Shown piece after piece: positions 1-9,287 of a stretch of 64,000 nt of DNA. The stretch lies in NCBI RefSeq assembly GCF_003206065.1, contig NZ_PZJQ01000005.1, forward strand, positions 145,557-209,556, in the 5' to 3' direction. Under the pieces are notes generated by a model, which ran no database searches, was not told where the DNA came from, and was given only the letters and a program-made list of their open reading frames with translations. The translations under genes were made by a program, and so were the position numbers. Within the stretch, counting starts at the first letter, position 1; each line of letters opens with the position of its first letter. The DNA comes from Salinicola halimionae. Lineage in GTDB: Bacteria > Pseudomonadota > Gammaproteobacteria > Pseudomonadales > Halomonadaceae.

Positions 1-460
1 CCATGTTGATCACGCCGGCGCTCAGCCCGACCAGACAGATCAAAATCAGCGGGCTCATCTTGAGACGCTGGTAGAGCGGCAGAAAGGCGGGAATCGTGAG
101 CAGAAAAGTGGCAGCGCCGACACCGTCGAGATGCGCGATAGCCGCCACCAGCACGGTAACGATGGCCACTCTGAGCGGCTCGCCACGGGTGCGTTTGATC
201 AGGAAGTTGACCAGTGGGTCGAACATGCCGCGTTCGCGCATGACCCCGAAATAGAGGATGGCAAAGATGAACAGCGTCGCGGTCGGCGCGACGGCAGTCA
301 GACCATCCTTGATGAAGCCGCCGGTCTCGGCCGGCGTGAAGCCCGCCAGCAAGCTGGCAACAACCGGGATCACGGCGAAGCCGACCACCGGGGTCAGTCG
401 TTTCAGAAGTATCAGTGCGATGATGCCCAGCATCATCACGAATCCGAGCGTTGTTATCAT
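1..460 (-). CDS. CitMHS-type carboxylate transporter, N-terminal part (runs off window)
   Basis: The minus strand opens at ATG 460 and stays open to the window edge, giving the first 153 residues of an integral membrane protein. It starts with a hydrophobic helix after MITTLGFVMML, then KRLTPVVGFAVIPVV, GVMRERGMFDPLVNFLI and a HLDGVGAATFLLTIPAF stretch. These are hallmarks of the CitMHS/CitM family, which moves citrate-metal complexes or related carboxylates with protons across the inner membrane. It follows the two AtuA-type genes on the same strand, about 110 bases downstream, so it is probably the uptake step for the same compound. The substrate cannot be read from the fragment, and the C-terminal half is outside the window. 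Confidence 0.75.
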   Translation of the reverse strand, partial: MITTLGFVMMLGIIALILLKRLTPVVGFAVIPVVASLLAGFTPAETGGFIKDGLTAVAPTATLFIFAILYFGVMRERGMFDPLVNFLIKRTRGEPLRVAIVTVLVAAIAHLDGVGAATFLLTIPAFLPLYQRLKMSPLILICLVGLSAGVINM

Positions 461-568
461 GATGGCTCCGTGAGTTGGCGTAGTCTGGACGCTCGAGCGT
501 CTCTTGGCGTGGTCAGAACAAAGGTGAATGTCAAAGGGTCGAAGTCGATACCGTTCGACCCGAGTTGC

Positions 569-898
569 TCAGCCGTCGGGGGGCGGCAGACGCATTCCCA
601 GCAGCAGATAGCTCAGGCTCTTGCCGTGGCGGTCGAGCGTCGCACTCTGATTGACGCCGCCTTCCAGTGCGCCCTCGATGACGAAGTTCATGCCATCGAG
701 ATGGGGCAGGCAGTAGCGCGTTATCTTTTGGGGATGACGGTGGCTGAACCGCGAAGCCACTGCCGCTTCGGAAAGGTGTTGCTCGAGCCACGCGTAGTGA
801 CGGCTCTCGAAGGTGAATATGGCCACGTTCAGGGTGTTGCCCTTGTCGCCGGCGCGGGCATGTGCGAAGTCGGCAAGTAAAACGTCTTGGTTCGTCAT
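569..898 (-). CDS. AtuA-type small ferredoxin-fold partner protein
   Basis: A 109-residue protein starting MTNQDVLLADFAHARAGDKG, with the ARAGDKGNTLNVAIF motif typical of the small domain that is the C-terminal part of long AtuA proteins, or a separate subunit as here. ATG 898 is chosen because GAGG lies about six bases upstream. It starts seven bases after the stop of the preceding AtuA gene, so the two are translated together and probably form one complex. Homologues occur with acyclic terpene or acyl-CoA catabolic genes, but the reaction of this stand-alone form is not established. An upstream in-frame extension lacks a ribosome site and overlaps the AtuA gene. Confidence 0.8.
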   Translation of the reverse strand: MTNQDVLLADFAHARAGDKGNTLNVAIFTFESRHYAWLEQHLSEAAVASRFSHRHPQKITRYCLPHLDGMNFVIEGALEGGVNQSATLDRHGKSLSYLLLGMRLPPPDG

Positions 899-905
899 CG
901 GTGCC

Positions 906-2291
906 TCATTGCCAGGAGACGAACGGCATGACCCGCTCGCGCGCAATCAGAAAGGATCGGGTGCGAAGCGATTCGCTCAACTGCCGACGAACGCCGCCAC
1001 CCCCGGCCGGCCCGTTGAGGTAGAGCGCCTCGAGTTCCTGCAGTGCCAGGTCGATGGCAGTCCGGTCGCGATCGACGATGCCCAGGCGCAGGCGCACGTC
1101 TTCCACCGCCGGGGCTTCCCTCAGGCGCTTTTCCAGCCACTCGCCGCTGCCATCGTTGAACAGACTGGCGACGCCGATCAGATCGAAATGCGGCCTCAGT
1201 TGGGGTAATCGGGCGCCCAGGCGCTGACGCAGAATCTCCAGCGCCAGTTGGGCGCGTTCCACCGCGTCAGGGCCGGCGTAGGAGATACCTGCTTCACCGA
1301 ACCACAGCCCGCGCAGCCCCAGGTTGCCCTTGAGCGTTGCCGGTGCCGGATGCCCGTGAACATCGTGTATCGCGACCCGGTCCGGGCCCAGGGTTTCCAG
1401 TCTCGCTCGCGAGACATCGAGCGTGACGTCCGGCGTCAGGTAGGCCGCCGGATCGTGAACCTCGTAGAGCAGCTGTTCCTTGACCGTCTGCTCGGTGACG
1501 CAGCCACCGCTACCCGGCGTCTTGGTGATGACCAGGCTGGCGTCGCTGCCGACTTCGGCGATCGGGCAGCCAAGATTGGCGAGATCCGTAACGGTCTTGC
1601 GCCTGGCATCGGCGAAATAGCCGCCGGTGATTTGAGTGCCGCACTCCAGCAGGTGGCCGGCGGCGGTCGCCACCGCCAGATGCTGCCAGTCGTCTGCCGC
1701 CCAGCCGTGAGCGTGACACAGCGCGCCGACCGCCATCGAAGGATCCGCCAGCCGCCCGCCGATGACGATATCGGCGCCGTCGTGCAGTGCCTGAGTGACC
1801 GCTTCCGCACCGATATAGACATTGCAGGAGACGATCTCCTCAAGCGGACAGTCGGCGGGAAGCCAGTCGGCGATGGCGGCTCGATCCCCAGGCTCCTCTC
1901 CCAGCTCGCCGCCCAGATCGTCGCCCATCACGCAGGCGATTTTGGCGTCCAGACCCTGCCTCTTCAGCTGCTGGCGCAGCCGCTGTGCCGCTGCCACGGG
2001 ATTGGCTGCGCCGCCATTGGTGATGATCGGAATGCCGTGTGCCAGACACGACTCGACGATCGGTTCGAGAAAGGCGAACAGATGCGTGGCATAACCAAGA
2101 GCCGGGTCTTCGAGCTTGCGTAGCTGTGCCTCGGCCAGGGTGCGTTCGGCCAGCAGTTCAAAGAACAGATAGCGCGCCCCGTCTCGCTCGGCGAGTGCTT
2201 CGACCAGAGCGACGGCGGCGTCCGGGCGATCACCGGCGAAACCGGCACCGCAGCCAATGTGCGCGTAGCGAATAGGTTGAGAGGATGACAT
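906..2291 (-). CDS. AtuA (DUF1446) family protein
   Basis: A 461-residue soluble protein beginning MSSSQPIRYAHIGCGAGFAGD. The glycine-rich start, IPIITNGGAANP, CNVYIGAEAV, DIVIGGRLADPSMA and TPGSGGCVTEQTVKEQLLYE segments are characteristic of the AtuA/DUF1446 family, named for acyclic terpene utilisation in Pseudomonas. The biochemical role of the family is poorly defined. Here it is paired with its small partner (seven-base gap) and a CitMHS transporter, with a LysR gene divergent. Atu-type biotin carboxylase or acyl-CoA dehydrogenase genes are not present in the window, so citronellol degradation is not implied; a hydroxy- or tricarboxylic acid is equally possible. The ATG at 2291 is preferred over the longer start at 2357, which would run through the shared promoter region. 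Confidence 0.8.
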   Translation of the reverse strand: MSSSQPIRYAHIGCGAGFAGDRPDAAVALVEALAERDGARYLFFELLAERTLAEAQLRKLEDPALGYATHLFAFLEPIVESCLAHGIPIITNGGAANPVAAAQRLRQQLKRQGLDAKIACVMGDDLGGELGEEPGDRAAIADWLPADCPLEEIVSCNVYIGAEAVTQALHDGADIVIGGRLADPSMAVGALCHAHGWAADDWQHLAVATAAGHLLECGTQITGGYFADARRKTVTDLANLGCPIAEVGSDASLVITKTPGSGGCVTEQTVKEQLLYEVHDPAAYLTPDVTLDVSRARLETLGPDRVAIHDVHGHPAPATLKGNLGLRGLWFGEAGISYAGPDAVERAQLALEILRQRLGARLPQLRPHFDLIGVASLFNDGSGEWLEKRLREAPAVEDVRLRLGIVDRDRTAIDLALQELEALYLNGPAGGGGVRRQLSESLRTRSFLIARERVMPFVSWQ

Positions 2292-2398
2292 GGAGAATCC
2301 GTTGAACCGTCGATGGCCAAGACAATGGCTCAGCGCGACAAGATCAGGCAAAGCCATATATCTTATGAATTAATAAAAAATTTCTATCTGGAAGGGCA
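2292..2398. promoter_or_regulatory. Divergent promoter region, AtuA operon / LysR regulator
   Basis: The 107-base gap between divergent starts becomes strongly AT-rich next to the LysR gene, unlike the GC-rich surroundings. It contains the imperfect inverted repeat TTATGAATTAATAA at 2363-2376, a plausible LysR-type binding site for auto-repression and activation of the AtuA operon. No promoter hexamers stand out. Assignment rests on position and composition. Confidence 0.45.
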
Positions 2399-3313
2399 AT
2401 GTTTCATCAACGACAGCTCCAGGCATTCGTGCTGACCGCCGAGATGGCCAGCTTCACGCGGGCCGCGAAAGAAATTCATCTGTCGCAGCCGGCATTGAGC
2501 TATCTGATACGAAAGTTGGAAGAGGAATTGGGTATCGTGCTGTTCGCACGCAATACGCGCACGGTAATGCTGACGGAAGGGGGCGCGCTGTTTCTGGGGC
2601 ACGCCCGTCGCATTCTTGCTGACATGGCTCTGGCACTGGACGACACCCGCAACGTGCGCGAACTCGAACAGGGTAAGCTCACGGTAGCGGGCTTGCCTTC
2701 GGTCGCATCTTCCCTGCTGCCGCGCACCATTGCCGCGTTTCGCAAGCGCTACCCCAAGGTAACCGTTGCCTTGCGCGACGGCCTGGCCGATCAGGTTCAT
2801 CAATGGGTCCGCCGGGGCGAGGTCGATATGGGGTTGGGCTCTCCGTTGGATCAGGATCGCGAACTCGACTTCCAGACTCTGTTTCACGACGATCTGATGC
2901 TGGTGACGCCGCCGCGGGTGGTAAGACGCAGCGAGTCGCCCTGGTACGGACTCGACGAGATGCCGTATATCGCCATGACTCCGGGTTCCAGCGCCAGGCA
3001 CTATGCAGACCTGGCGATGGAGCACGCTGGCAGGGAGGTCCAGCCTACCTGGGAGGTGAGCTTCATGAGTTCGGCCATCGCCATGGTGAGGGCGAAGCTC
3101 GGCTATGCGCTACTGCCGACCTCGAGTGTCGATGTCTTCAATCTGGACGCCGTTACCCGGCTACCCGTCAACATGCGCGAACCGCGAGAAATCGGCATTC
3201 TACGGCGCAAGCCTTTGCATTCCTCACCGGCACTGGAGGCATTCCTGCGCCAGTTGCGCAAGCAGGTCTCGTCCGCCGAAGCGAGCGAACAGCAGACCTT
3301 AGCCGATGACTAG
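2399..3313 (+). CDS. LysR-family transcriptional regulator
   Basis: A 304-residue LysR-type regulator. Residues 1-60 form the winged helix-turn-helix ([20 protein letters not shown], then [12 protein letters not shown]), and the rest is the periplasmic-binding-like effector domain. ATG 2399 follows a GAAGGG ribosome site. It is divergent from the AtuA/CitMHS unit across an AT-rich gap, the classic arrangement for a LysR activator of its neighbour, so its inducer is probably the substrate of that pathway. Its last codons overlap the 3' end of the convergent yehW-like gene by four bases. The family call is secure; the specificity is unknown. Confidence 0.9.
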   Translation: MFHQRQLQAFVLTAEMASFTRAAKEIHLSQPALSYLIRKLEEELGIVLFARNTRTVMLTEGGALFLGHARRILADMALALDDTRNVRELEQGKLTVAGLPSVASSLLPRTIAAFRKRYPKVTVALRDGLADQVHQWVRRGEVDMGLGSPLDQDRELDFQTLFHDDLMLVTPPRVVRRSESPWYGLDEMPYIAMTPGSSARHYADLAMEHAGREVQPTWEVSFMSSAIAMVRAKLGYALLPTSSVDVFNLDAVTRLPVNMREPREIGILRRKPLHSSPALEAFLRQLRKQVSSAEASEQQTLADD

Positions 3314-4077
3314 CGACCAAACGAGAAGCGCCGCTCCAGCCGTTCGAACAGCAGGTCGGTGACGATCGCCAGCAGGCCGACCAGCAGCGCGCCCTGGATC
3401 ACGTAGGCCAGATTGTTGCCGACCAGGCCGGCGATCAGCGGCGTACCCAGGCTCTTGGCGCCCACGGTGGAGCCGATGGTGGCGGTACCGATGTTGATGA
3501 TCACCGAGACGCGGATACCGGCGATGATCACCCGCATCGCCAATGGCAGTTCGACTCGACGCAGAATCTGCCAGCGATTCATGCCGTTACCGCGTGCAGC
3601 TTCTAGCGTGGCCTGCGGCACCGTGCCGAGTCCGGCGATGGTGTTCTGGATCACTGGCAACAGGCCGTAGAGCGACAGTGCGATGATGGTCGGGGCGAAG
3701 CCGAAGCCGGCCAGCGGGACGGCGATGGCGAGTACCGCGGCGGGGGGGAATGTCTGACCGATTGCGGCCAGCGACGACACCATTGGCTCGAACTCACGTC
3801 CGACCGGACGGGTCACGAACAGGCCGGCGGCGACGCCGACCGTTACCGAGATCAGCGACGACATCAGCACCAGCCCGATATGCGCGAGCATCAGATTGAG
3901 GAAACTGTCGCGCGAATAGAGCGGATTGCCGAGATCGGGAAACAGCGCCCGGAACAGCGGCTCGAGCTGATCCATGCCCAGCGTCAGTGCGATCAGCAGC
4001 ACTATCAGCACACCCAACACCCGGTTGCCGGCCGAAGCGGCGCGCAGTCGTTGCGCTCCTGGAATTGCCCCATTCAT
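3310..4077 (-). CDS. yehW: Osmoprotectant ABC transporter permease, YehW type
   Basis: A 255-residue permease with about six membrane segments and the OpuB/OpuC-type coupling loop ([20 protein letters not shown]). It is the shorter permease of the OsmF-YehYXW importer; E. coli YehW is of similar size (about 243 residues). The ATG overlaps the stop of the ATPase gene by four bases, indicating translational coupling. With YehY it forms the membrane channel for betaine-like osmoprotectants at the inner membrane. The order osmF-yehY-yehX-yehW matches the enterobacterial operon exactly. The transported compound is inferred only. Confidence 0.88.
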   Translation of the reverse strand: MNGAIPGAQRLRAASAGNRVLGVLIVLLIALTLGMDQLEPLFRALFPDLGNPLYSRDSFLNLMLAHIGLVLMSSLISVTVGVAAGLFVTRPVGREFEPMVSSLAAIGQTFPPAAVLAIAVPLAGFGFAPTIIALSLYGLLPVIQNTIAGLGTVPQATLEAARGNGMNRWQILRRVELPLAMRVIIAGIRVSVIINIGTATIGSTVGAKSLGTPLIAGLVGNNLAYVIQGALLVGLLAIVTDLLFERLERRFSFGR

Positions 4078-5141
4078 GAGGCTTGCGTCCCGTTTTCGGC
4101 CTGGATTCCCATGATTCCCTGCATGCCGATCTCGGCGATCAGTTTGCCGGCGTCATCGACCACGGGCAGCACCATCACGCGATACCAGACCATTCGCGAG
4201 AGCGCTTCCTTCATGCTCATTCCCGGGGTGGCGGTCCATTCCGGTTTGACCTCGGTCACCTCATGGTCCTCGTCCAGCCGGGCGCCCTCGAGAGCCACCG
4301 GTCGACCGGCGTCGTCGAGTTGCCAGCAATGATCGAGACCGGGGTGCGTAGCGTGGTGCTCGAGACTCGGCTCGCGTTGATACTGGTGTACCCAACGCCG
4401 CGAGAGCAGCTTGAGGCCGAGGTCCGCCTGACCGATGAATTCGCGGACGAAATCGTTGTCGGGTTTCACCATCAGCTCGATAGGGCGGTCGTACTGCACC
4501 AGCTTGCCGCCGTTGAGCAGCGCAATGCGGGTCGCGAGCTGGAGCGCTTCATCCATGTCGTGAGTCACGAACACGATGGTCTTGCCGGTCTGCTGGTGCA
4601 CGCGCCGCATCTCGGCCTGCAGCACCTCTCGGGTGAGCGGATCGACTGCGCCGAACGGCTCGTCCATCAGCAGCACTTCGGGATCGGCGGCCAGCGCTCG
4701 GGCCACGCCGACACGCTGAGCCTGTCCGCCGGAGAGCTGATGCGGATACTTGTGACGAAACTCGGCCGCGTCGAGATGGAACATGGCCATCAGCTCGTCG
4801 ACGCGATCGTCGATGCGTGATTTCGGCCACTTGAGCAGCTGCGGCACGGTGGCGATATTTTGGGCCACGCTCCAGTGGGGAAACAGGCCGGTCGACTGAA
4901 TGGCGTAGCCGATCCGTCGACGGAGCTGTTCCGCCGGCAGCTCGGTGACGTCGTCGCCGTTGAGAATGATGCGCCCGCCGCTCAGCGGGACCAGGCGATT
5001 GATCATCTTCAGCGTGGTCGACTTGCCACATCCAGACGGCCCGATCAGTACGCCGAATTCGCCGGTATCGAGCGTCAGCGAGACATTGTCGACGACGTTC
5101 TTGCCGGCGTAGGTCTTGGTCAGTCCTTTCAACTCGATCAT
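4074..5141 (-). CDS. yehX: Osmoprotectant ABC transporter ATPase, YehX type
   Basis: A 355-residue ABC ATPase. Walker A is GPSGCGKST near residues 34-42, the Q-loop lies in [14 protein letters not shown], the signature is [15 protein letters not shown] and Walker B is VLLMDEP, followed by the H-loop in [10 protein letters not shown]. After about residue 240 there is a C-terminal extension ending in a CBS-like segment ([20 protein letters not shown]), the part that senses ionic strength in OpuA-type systems. It is longer than E. coli YehX (308 residues) because of an extra linker. It energises the two neighbouring permeases. The start is 33 bases after the stop of the upstream permease. Confidence 0.92.
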   Translation of the reverse strand: MIELKGLTKTYAGKNVVDNVSLTLDTGEFGVLIGPSGCGKSTTLKMINRLVPLSGGRIILNGDDVTELPAEQLRRRIGYAIQSTGLFPHWSVAQNIATVPQLLKWPKSRIDDRVDELMAMFHLDAAEFRHKYPHQLSGGQAQRVGVARALAADPEVLLMDEPFGAVDPLTREVLQAEMRRVHQQTGKTIVFVTHDMDEALQLATRIALLNGGKLVQYDRPIELMVKPDNDFVREFIGQADLGLKLLSRRWVHQYQREPSLEHHATHPGLDHCWQLDDAGRPVALEGARLDEDHEVTEVKPEWTATPGMSMKEALSRMVWYRVMVLPVVDDAGKLIAEIGMQGIMGIQAENGTQAS

Positions 5142-5174
5142 GCGGATCTTTCCTGAGTGGAACCCGGAATGCGG

Positions 5175-6368
5175 TCAGCGAGTGCCCGGCGGCCGGCTAA
5201 ACGTGACCAGAATCTGCAGTGTGAAGTCGGCGATCACCGCCAGCACGATGGTCGGGATGGCGCCCAGCAGCACCAGATCGATGGCGTACTGCCCCAGGCC
5301 CTGAAAGATAAAGGCACCGAACCCGCCGGCTCCGATCAACGCGGCGACCACCACCAGACCGATTGCCTGCACGGTGACGATACGCAGCCCCGACAGAATC
5401 ACCGGCAATGCCAGCGGAATCTCCACCTGCCACAGAATCTGACGTGAGGTCATGCCCATACCCCGTGCGGCTTCGAGTGTGCCGGGGGAGACACCGGCAA
5501 GACCGGAGTAGGTGTTGCGAACGATCGGCAGCAGCGAGTAGAGCACCAGTGCGATGATCGCCGGGGCTACGCCGATGCCGCTGACGCCGAGATCGCCAAG
5601 CCACGGCACCGCGCGGCCGAGCGCGGAAAGCGGTGCGATGAGCAGGCCGAACACGGCGATCGACGGTAACGTCTGGAACACGTTGAGCAGACTGAACAGA
5701 CCATTGCGCAATCTGTCGCGGCGATTGGCCAGCAGCCCTAAAGGCAGTCCGATCGCGAGGGCAGGAATCAGAGCACCTGCCACCAGCAGTAAATGGCGCA
5801 CCAGTTGATCGACGAAATTGTCTTTCTGATTGGCGAACTCGCGCATGATCGACAGCGGCGAGAGCAGATCGCCGGAGAAGCAGACCCCGATCACGACCAG
5901 TGCCGCCGCCCCGAACAGCGCGCGTTTCACCAGCCCGAGGCGCAGCCTTTGCAGCGCATCGATGGCAATCAGCGCGCTGACGAACAGCAGGATCCAGAAG
6001 GTCGCGCCTTGAGAAACACGTGCGGCCGGTGAAGCATCGACCAGCGCGCGGTGGGCATAGTCACCGAGCGAAAAAAAATCCAGCCCCAGCAATGGCAGGG
6101 TGGCGATCAGCGAAAGCCATAAAGAGGTGCGTTGGGGCAAGGGCCTTGCCAATGTCGCGGCCAGCAGCGCCAGCCCGATGAGCGCGAGCGCCGTGAGCTG
6201 CCACCCCGGCAGGGCCTGCCACAGCATGACCGGTTGACCCGAGGCCAGCCGGTTGGGAGACAGGCTGGCAAACGGTAACAGTATCGCGCTCGCGAACGCT
6301 GCGACCAGCAGCGTCAGCAGCACCCGGTTGCCGATCAGTCGATCACCTGCCGATCGTGCCAGCATCAT
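5175..6368 (-). CDS. yehY: Osmoprotectant ABC transporter permease, YehY type
   Basis: A 397-residue permease with an N-terminal block of extra membrane helices and a C-terminal OpuB-like permease domain with the coupling loop LEAARGMGMTSRQILWQVEI. The length fits YehY (about 385 residues) rather than the 255-residue partner encoded downstream. The start MMLARSAGDRL is placed seven bases after the osmF stop; a longer reading would overlap the osmF coding sequence and has an arginine-rich, non-membrane N terminus. It pairs with YehW to form the transmembrane channel. The extra helices are typical for YehY; their role is not known. Confidence 0.88.
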   Translation of the reverse strand: MMLARSAGDRLIGNRVLLTLLVAAFASAILLPFASLSPNRLASGQPVMLWQALPGWQLTALALIGLALLAATLARPLPQRTSLWLSLIATLPLLGLDFFSLGDYAHRALVDASPAARVSQGATFWILLFVSALIAIDALQRLRLGLVKRALFGAAALVVIGVCFSGDLLSPLSIMREFANQKDNFVDQLVRHLLLVAGALIPALAIGLPLGLLANRRDRLRNGLFSLLNVFQTLPSIAVFGLLIAPLSALGRAVPWLGDLGVSGIGVAPAIIALVLYSLLPIVRNTYSGLAGVSPGTLEAARGMGMTSRQILWQVEIPLALPVILSGLRIVTVQAIGLVVVAALIGAGGFGAFIFQGLGQYAIDLVLLGAIPTIVLAVIADFTLQILVTFSRPPGTR

Positions 6369-6375
6369 GATCGAA

Positions 6376-7320
6376 TCAGTCCAGCAGGCCCTGTTCGGCG
6401 AGATAGTCGTGCGCGACCTTGTCCGCCGACAGGCCGTCGACCTGAATCTTGCCGTTGAGCGTCTGCAGCGTTTCACGATCGAGCGATTCGAACACCGGCT
6501 TCAGCAGTTCCTCGATCTGGGGGTAGGTGTCGAGCACTGACTGACGTACCACCGGGGCGGGCTCGTAAACCATCTGCACGCCTTTCGGATCATCCATGAC
6601 CTTGAGGCCGGCAGCGGCAATGGCGCCGTCCGTGCCATAGACCATGGCGGCATTGGTGCCGCTGGTGCCTTCCGCGGCGGCGCGGATGGTGGCGGCAGTG
6701 TTGCCGCCGGAGAGCACCAGCAACTGATCTTCGCTGAGCGTGAAATCGTAGGCGCGCTGGAAGCTCGGCAGCGCCGCGTCGCTTTCGACGAATTCGGCCG
6801 AGGCGGCCAGTTTCACTTCGCCACCGTCGCTGATCCAATGGCCGAAGTCGGCCATGGTCGAAAGATCGTTGTCGTCGGCCACGTCCTCACGCAGGGCAAT
6901 GGCCCAGGTGTTGTTGGCCGGTGCAGGCGTCAGCCAGGCCAGTTGATGGGCCTCGCTGTCGGCAGCCTTGATCTTGTCGTAGCCGGCCTGCTCGTCTTTC
7001 CATGCCGGGTCATCGGTGGTATCGGTGAAGAAGGCACCGTTGCCGGTGTATTCGGGATAGAGATCGATGTCGCCAGCGATCAGCGCCTGGCGGACGATAT
7101 TGGTCGGGCCGAGTTCCAGGCGGCTGTCGACCGGCAGATCGGCGTTTTCGAGCACATCGATGATCATGTTGCCGAGTAGCGATCCTTCGGTATCGATCTT
7201 GGAGGCCACGCGGATGGGCTGCTTGTCATCCTGGGCCATGGCCTGGCTGATACCGAAACCGGCGATAATCGCCGCGACGGCGACGGAAGTGACGAGATGG
7301 GTCGTGAGCGACTGGCGCAT
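6376..7320 (-). CDS. osmF: Osmoprotectant-binding periplasmic protein OsmF (YehZ)
   Basis: A 314-residue substrate-binding protein with a Sec signal peptide ending near GISQAMA-QDD and the OpuAC-like fold: VASKIDTEGSLLGNMI, DLYPEYTGNGAFF, APANNTWAIALRED and YEPAPVVRQSVLD are all typical of OsmF/OpuBC. It captures a quaternary-amine osmoprotectant in the periplasm and delivers it to YehYW. It is the first gene of the operon. A CTACAATA element about 40 bases upstream resembles the minus-10 box of a sigma-S promoter, consistent with RpoS control of osmF in E. coli. The family is certain; the ligand is inferred. Confidence 0.92.
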   Translation of the reverse strand: MRQSLTTHLVTSVAVAAIIAGFGISQAMAQDDKQPIRVASKIDTEGSLLGNMIIDVLENADLPVDSRLELGPTNIVRQALIAGDIDLYPEYTGNGAFFTDTTDDPAWKDEQAGYDKIKAADSEAHQLAWLTPAPANNTWAIALREDVADDNDLSTMADFGHWISDGGEVKLAASAEFVESDAALPSFQRAYDFTLSEDQLLVLSGGNTAATIRAAAEGTSGTNAAMVYGTDGAIAAAGLKVMDDPKGVQMVYEPAPVVRQSVLDTYPQIEELLKPVFESLDRETLQTLNGKIQVDGLSADKVAHDYLAEQGLLD

Positions 7321-7359
7321 GGTGGCATTCCTTTGCGATCGATGAACTCAAGGCTCGTT

Positions 7360-7367
7360 TATTGTAG
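7360..7367 (-). promoter_or_regulatory. Possible sigma-S-type minus-10 element of osmF operon
   Basis: On the minus strand CTACAATA lies about 40 bases before the osmF ATG. It keeps the C before the TA that favours sigma-S, and no TTGACA-like hexamer is found 16-18 bases upstream, which is also the pattern for sigma-S promoters. The assignment is by motif only. Confidence 0.4.
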
Positions 7368-7627
7368 GGCGGCCGTCGAGGACGGCGACTCTCCGTGGCC
7401 GGCTGCGTCGGCTGGTCTAGATAGAAGTTTGAGTTTAGCGGGCCTGTGCCCGGTCGACCAGCCGATGCCGAGCTTGTCGCTAGCTGCTAATCTGGCTGGC
7501 AGAAAGTATTGGCTCATGATCCGATGTTTCACTGGCGACACGTCGCATTCGATACGTGTCATTCAAACCGTTGCAATCAGCATGTCGTGTTTACTACGTC
7601 GTGTTTATCACGTTGTATGCACCAAGC

Positions 7628-7657
7628 TGTACTCAAACAAGTTGTACTCAAACAAGG
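7628..7657 (+). repeat. 15-bp tandem duplication before the I78 lipoprotein gene
   Basis: TGTACTCAAACAAG occurs at 7628-7641 and again at 7643-7656 (period 15). The second copy runs into the AAGGAG ribosome site of the downstream gene. The rest of the 7321-7665 gap holds the osmF promoter region and no further gene that I can support. Confidence 0.85.
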
Positions 7658-7665
7658 AGCAGGCG

Positions 7666-7983
7666 ATGAAGATTATCGGCGCGGCATGGATTGTGAGTGG
7701 CATGTTATTGGCGGGTTGCAGCACTGCGCCCAAGCCCGACGAAGCGCCAAGACCTCCCGATGTGAAGTCGGTTCCCGAGGATGCCTGCGGCGCGCAGACG
7801 GTGGGGAGCCTGGTCGGAGAAACCTTGACCGACGATTTGCAGCAGCGCATTTCGGATCGCTCGCGCGCCGCGAACATCCGCGTCGTGGAACCCGGCAAAA
7901 GCTACACCATGGATTATCGCTCCGAGCGTCTCAACATCAAGGTCGATGACCAGCGCATGATCACGGATATTGCCTGTGGTTAG
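7666..7983 (+). CDS. Peptidase inhibitor I78-family lipoprotein
   Basis: A 105-residue exported lipoprotein: a signal peptide with lipobox LLAGC (Cys18), a proline-rich linker, then the I78 domain with two cysteines (EDACGAQ and DIACG) and the RVVEPGKSYTMDYRSERLN core. Inhibitors of this family block serine peptidases such as elastases; in proteobacteria they are thought to protect the envelope. The ATG at 7666 has a strong AAGGAG six bases upstream. It appears to be a single-gene unit, followed by a GC-rich hairpin at 8005-8027. Whether it inhibits a peptidase of the cell itself or of another organism cannot be told. Confidence 0.82.
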   Translation: MKIIGAAWIVSGMLLAGCSTAPKPDEAPRPPDVKSVPEDACGAQTVGSLVGETLTDDLQQRISDRSRAANIRVVEPGKSYTMDYRSERLNIKVDDQRMITDIACG

Positions 7984-8004
7984 TCGTTAGGAACGGATGC
8001 TTCG

Positions 8005-8027
8005 AGGGCCGGCTGAATACCGGCCTT
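8005..8027 (+). terminator. Hairpin after the I78 lipoprotein gene
   Basis: GGCCGG at 8007-8012 pairs with CCGGCC at 8020-8025, extended by a G-U and an A-U pair. The following sequence is only moderately T-rich, so it is a weak intrinsic terminator candidate. Confidence 0.4.
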
Positions 8028-8109
8028 CGTCGTTTCGATACCCTGCCATTGGTGGCGTCCTGTCCGTATCGCTCAGTGGACGCCCGCAGAATTCGATCAG
8101 GAGATCATC

Positions 8110-9165
8110 ATGCTACGAACCGAGGTCATCACCGAAGGCACGCTGACCTGCTTTCCGCCCGGGCTGACCTATGAAAACGGCTCTTTGGTCAACGTCGAGG
8201 TATCGGCGGTGGTCTTCGACGGCCAGCGTCTGATTCTCGCCAGCGACAAACCGATTCCAGGCGGCGAACGTTCGGCGGCATTCGCTTTCGATCTGGTCGA
8301 TGGCTTACCGGATCCGGATAGCCTTCAATTTTTGACTGCCGATGCCATCCAGCGCGCCGTCAAGTACGAGGATTTCGCGCTGACCGTCGATGGCCGCTAT
8401 ATCCTGGCGACCACCGGTTTTGATCGCATCGACGACGAGAGTCACGATCTCAATGCCTACAATCATTTGCTGATCTGGCCGGTGGGCGAGCCGGATCGGG
8501 TGCAGGTCGTGGATCCTGACCCACGCGACGGCGTCGAGGGCTCGTTGGAGCTGCGGCGTAAACTCGATGACGCCATCGGTTTGCCCTATTACAAGATCGA
8601 AGGGTTGGCAACGGTGCCTGCGCAGCCGGACTTGGGCAAGACGAGCGACGGCCTGCTGCTGTTCGGGGTTCGCGAGCAAGGTCAGGCCCATGACGATTTC
8701 GAGTACGTGGCGCGTGTGGTGGGCGTCCACTATCGAATGACGGCTGACGGCAATCTCGAGTTCGTCGACGAGCTCTGCGAGCACTATCGCTTCGCGCCTT
8801 CGGAGTATGCCGGGGTTCGCCACATCTGCGGGCTCTCGAGTCTCGAGTACGACCCCCACAACGACCGTCTCTATCTGATGGCCAGTTTCGAAATCGAGAA
8901 CGAGGAAGGCGAACAGACCGGCGGCTATCTGTGGTCGATGCCGCTGGCGGATCTGAGCGGAGGCGTCAGTCCGTCGATCGTCGAAGACGCTCATGGCGAG
9001 GTGCTGGAGTTCGAGCACAAGGCGGAGGGATTGGCGGTGCTCGATACCCAGAGGCTGTTCGTGGCTTATGATAATGATCGCGACATGACACTGGGCCGGA
9101 TCGACGAGCGCGACGAACGGGAAGCCTGCGAAGCTCCCTACACCGTGCTACGGATCATTGGCTGA
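8110..9165 (+). CDS. Uncharacterised, probably beta-propeller-like cytoplasmic protein
   Basis: A 351-residue acidic protein without signal peptide or membrane segment. ATG 8110 is preceded by AGGAG. It consists of repeated beta-strand-like segments (VSAVVFDGQRLILASDK, YEDFALTVDGRYILATTG, GLSSLEYDPHNDRLYLMASF, KAEGLAVLDTQRLFVAYDND) that look like blades of an esterase-like or DUF3616-type propeller, with conserved KIEGLA and KAEGLAV motifs at corresponding places. I cannot name a function. It stands alone, between the I78 lipoprotein and a b-type cytochrome on the same strand, with gaps over 100 bases on both sides. Confidence 0.7.
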   Translation: MLRTEVITEGTLTCFPPGLTYENGSLVNVEVSAVVFDGQRLILASDKPIPGGERSAAFAFDLVDGLPDPDSLQFLTADAIQRAVKYEDFALTVDGRYILATTGFDRIDDESHDLNAYNHLLIWPVGEPDRVQVVDPDPRDGVEGSLELRRKLDDAIGLPYYKIEGLATVPAQPDLGKTSDGLLLFGVREQGQAHDDFEYVARVVGVHYRMTADGNLEFVDELCEHYRFAPSEYAGVRHICGLSSLEYDPHNDRLYLMASFEIENEEGEQTGGYLWSMPLADLSGGVSPSIVEDAHGEVLEFEHKAEGLAVLDTQRLFVAYDNDRDMTLGRIDERDEREACEAPYTVLRIIG

Positions 9166-9287
9166 GGTTCTGAATCGTTGGCCGACGCTTCGAGCCTTCG
9201 GCTGACGCCTGGCCATCGATTCGTTGTCGATGTGTTCCGAATGGACGAGAGGCGGCTTTCTGCTGCGTGGCTCAGAGAGGCAAGACG

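Noticed and set aside
8110..9165. Calling the uncharacterised propeller-like protein a phytase or esterase
   Set aside because: No catalytic motif is visible; only the repeated strand pattern supports a propeller.
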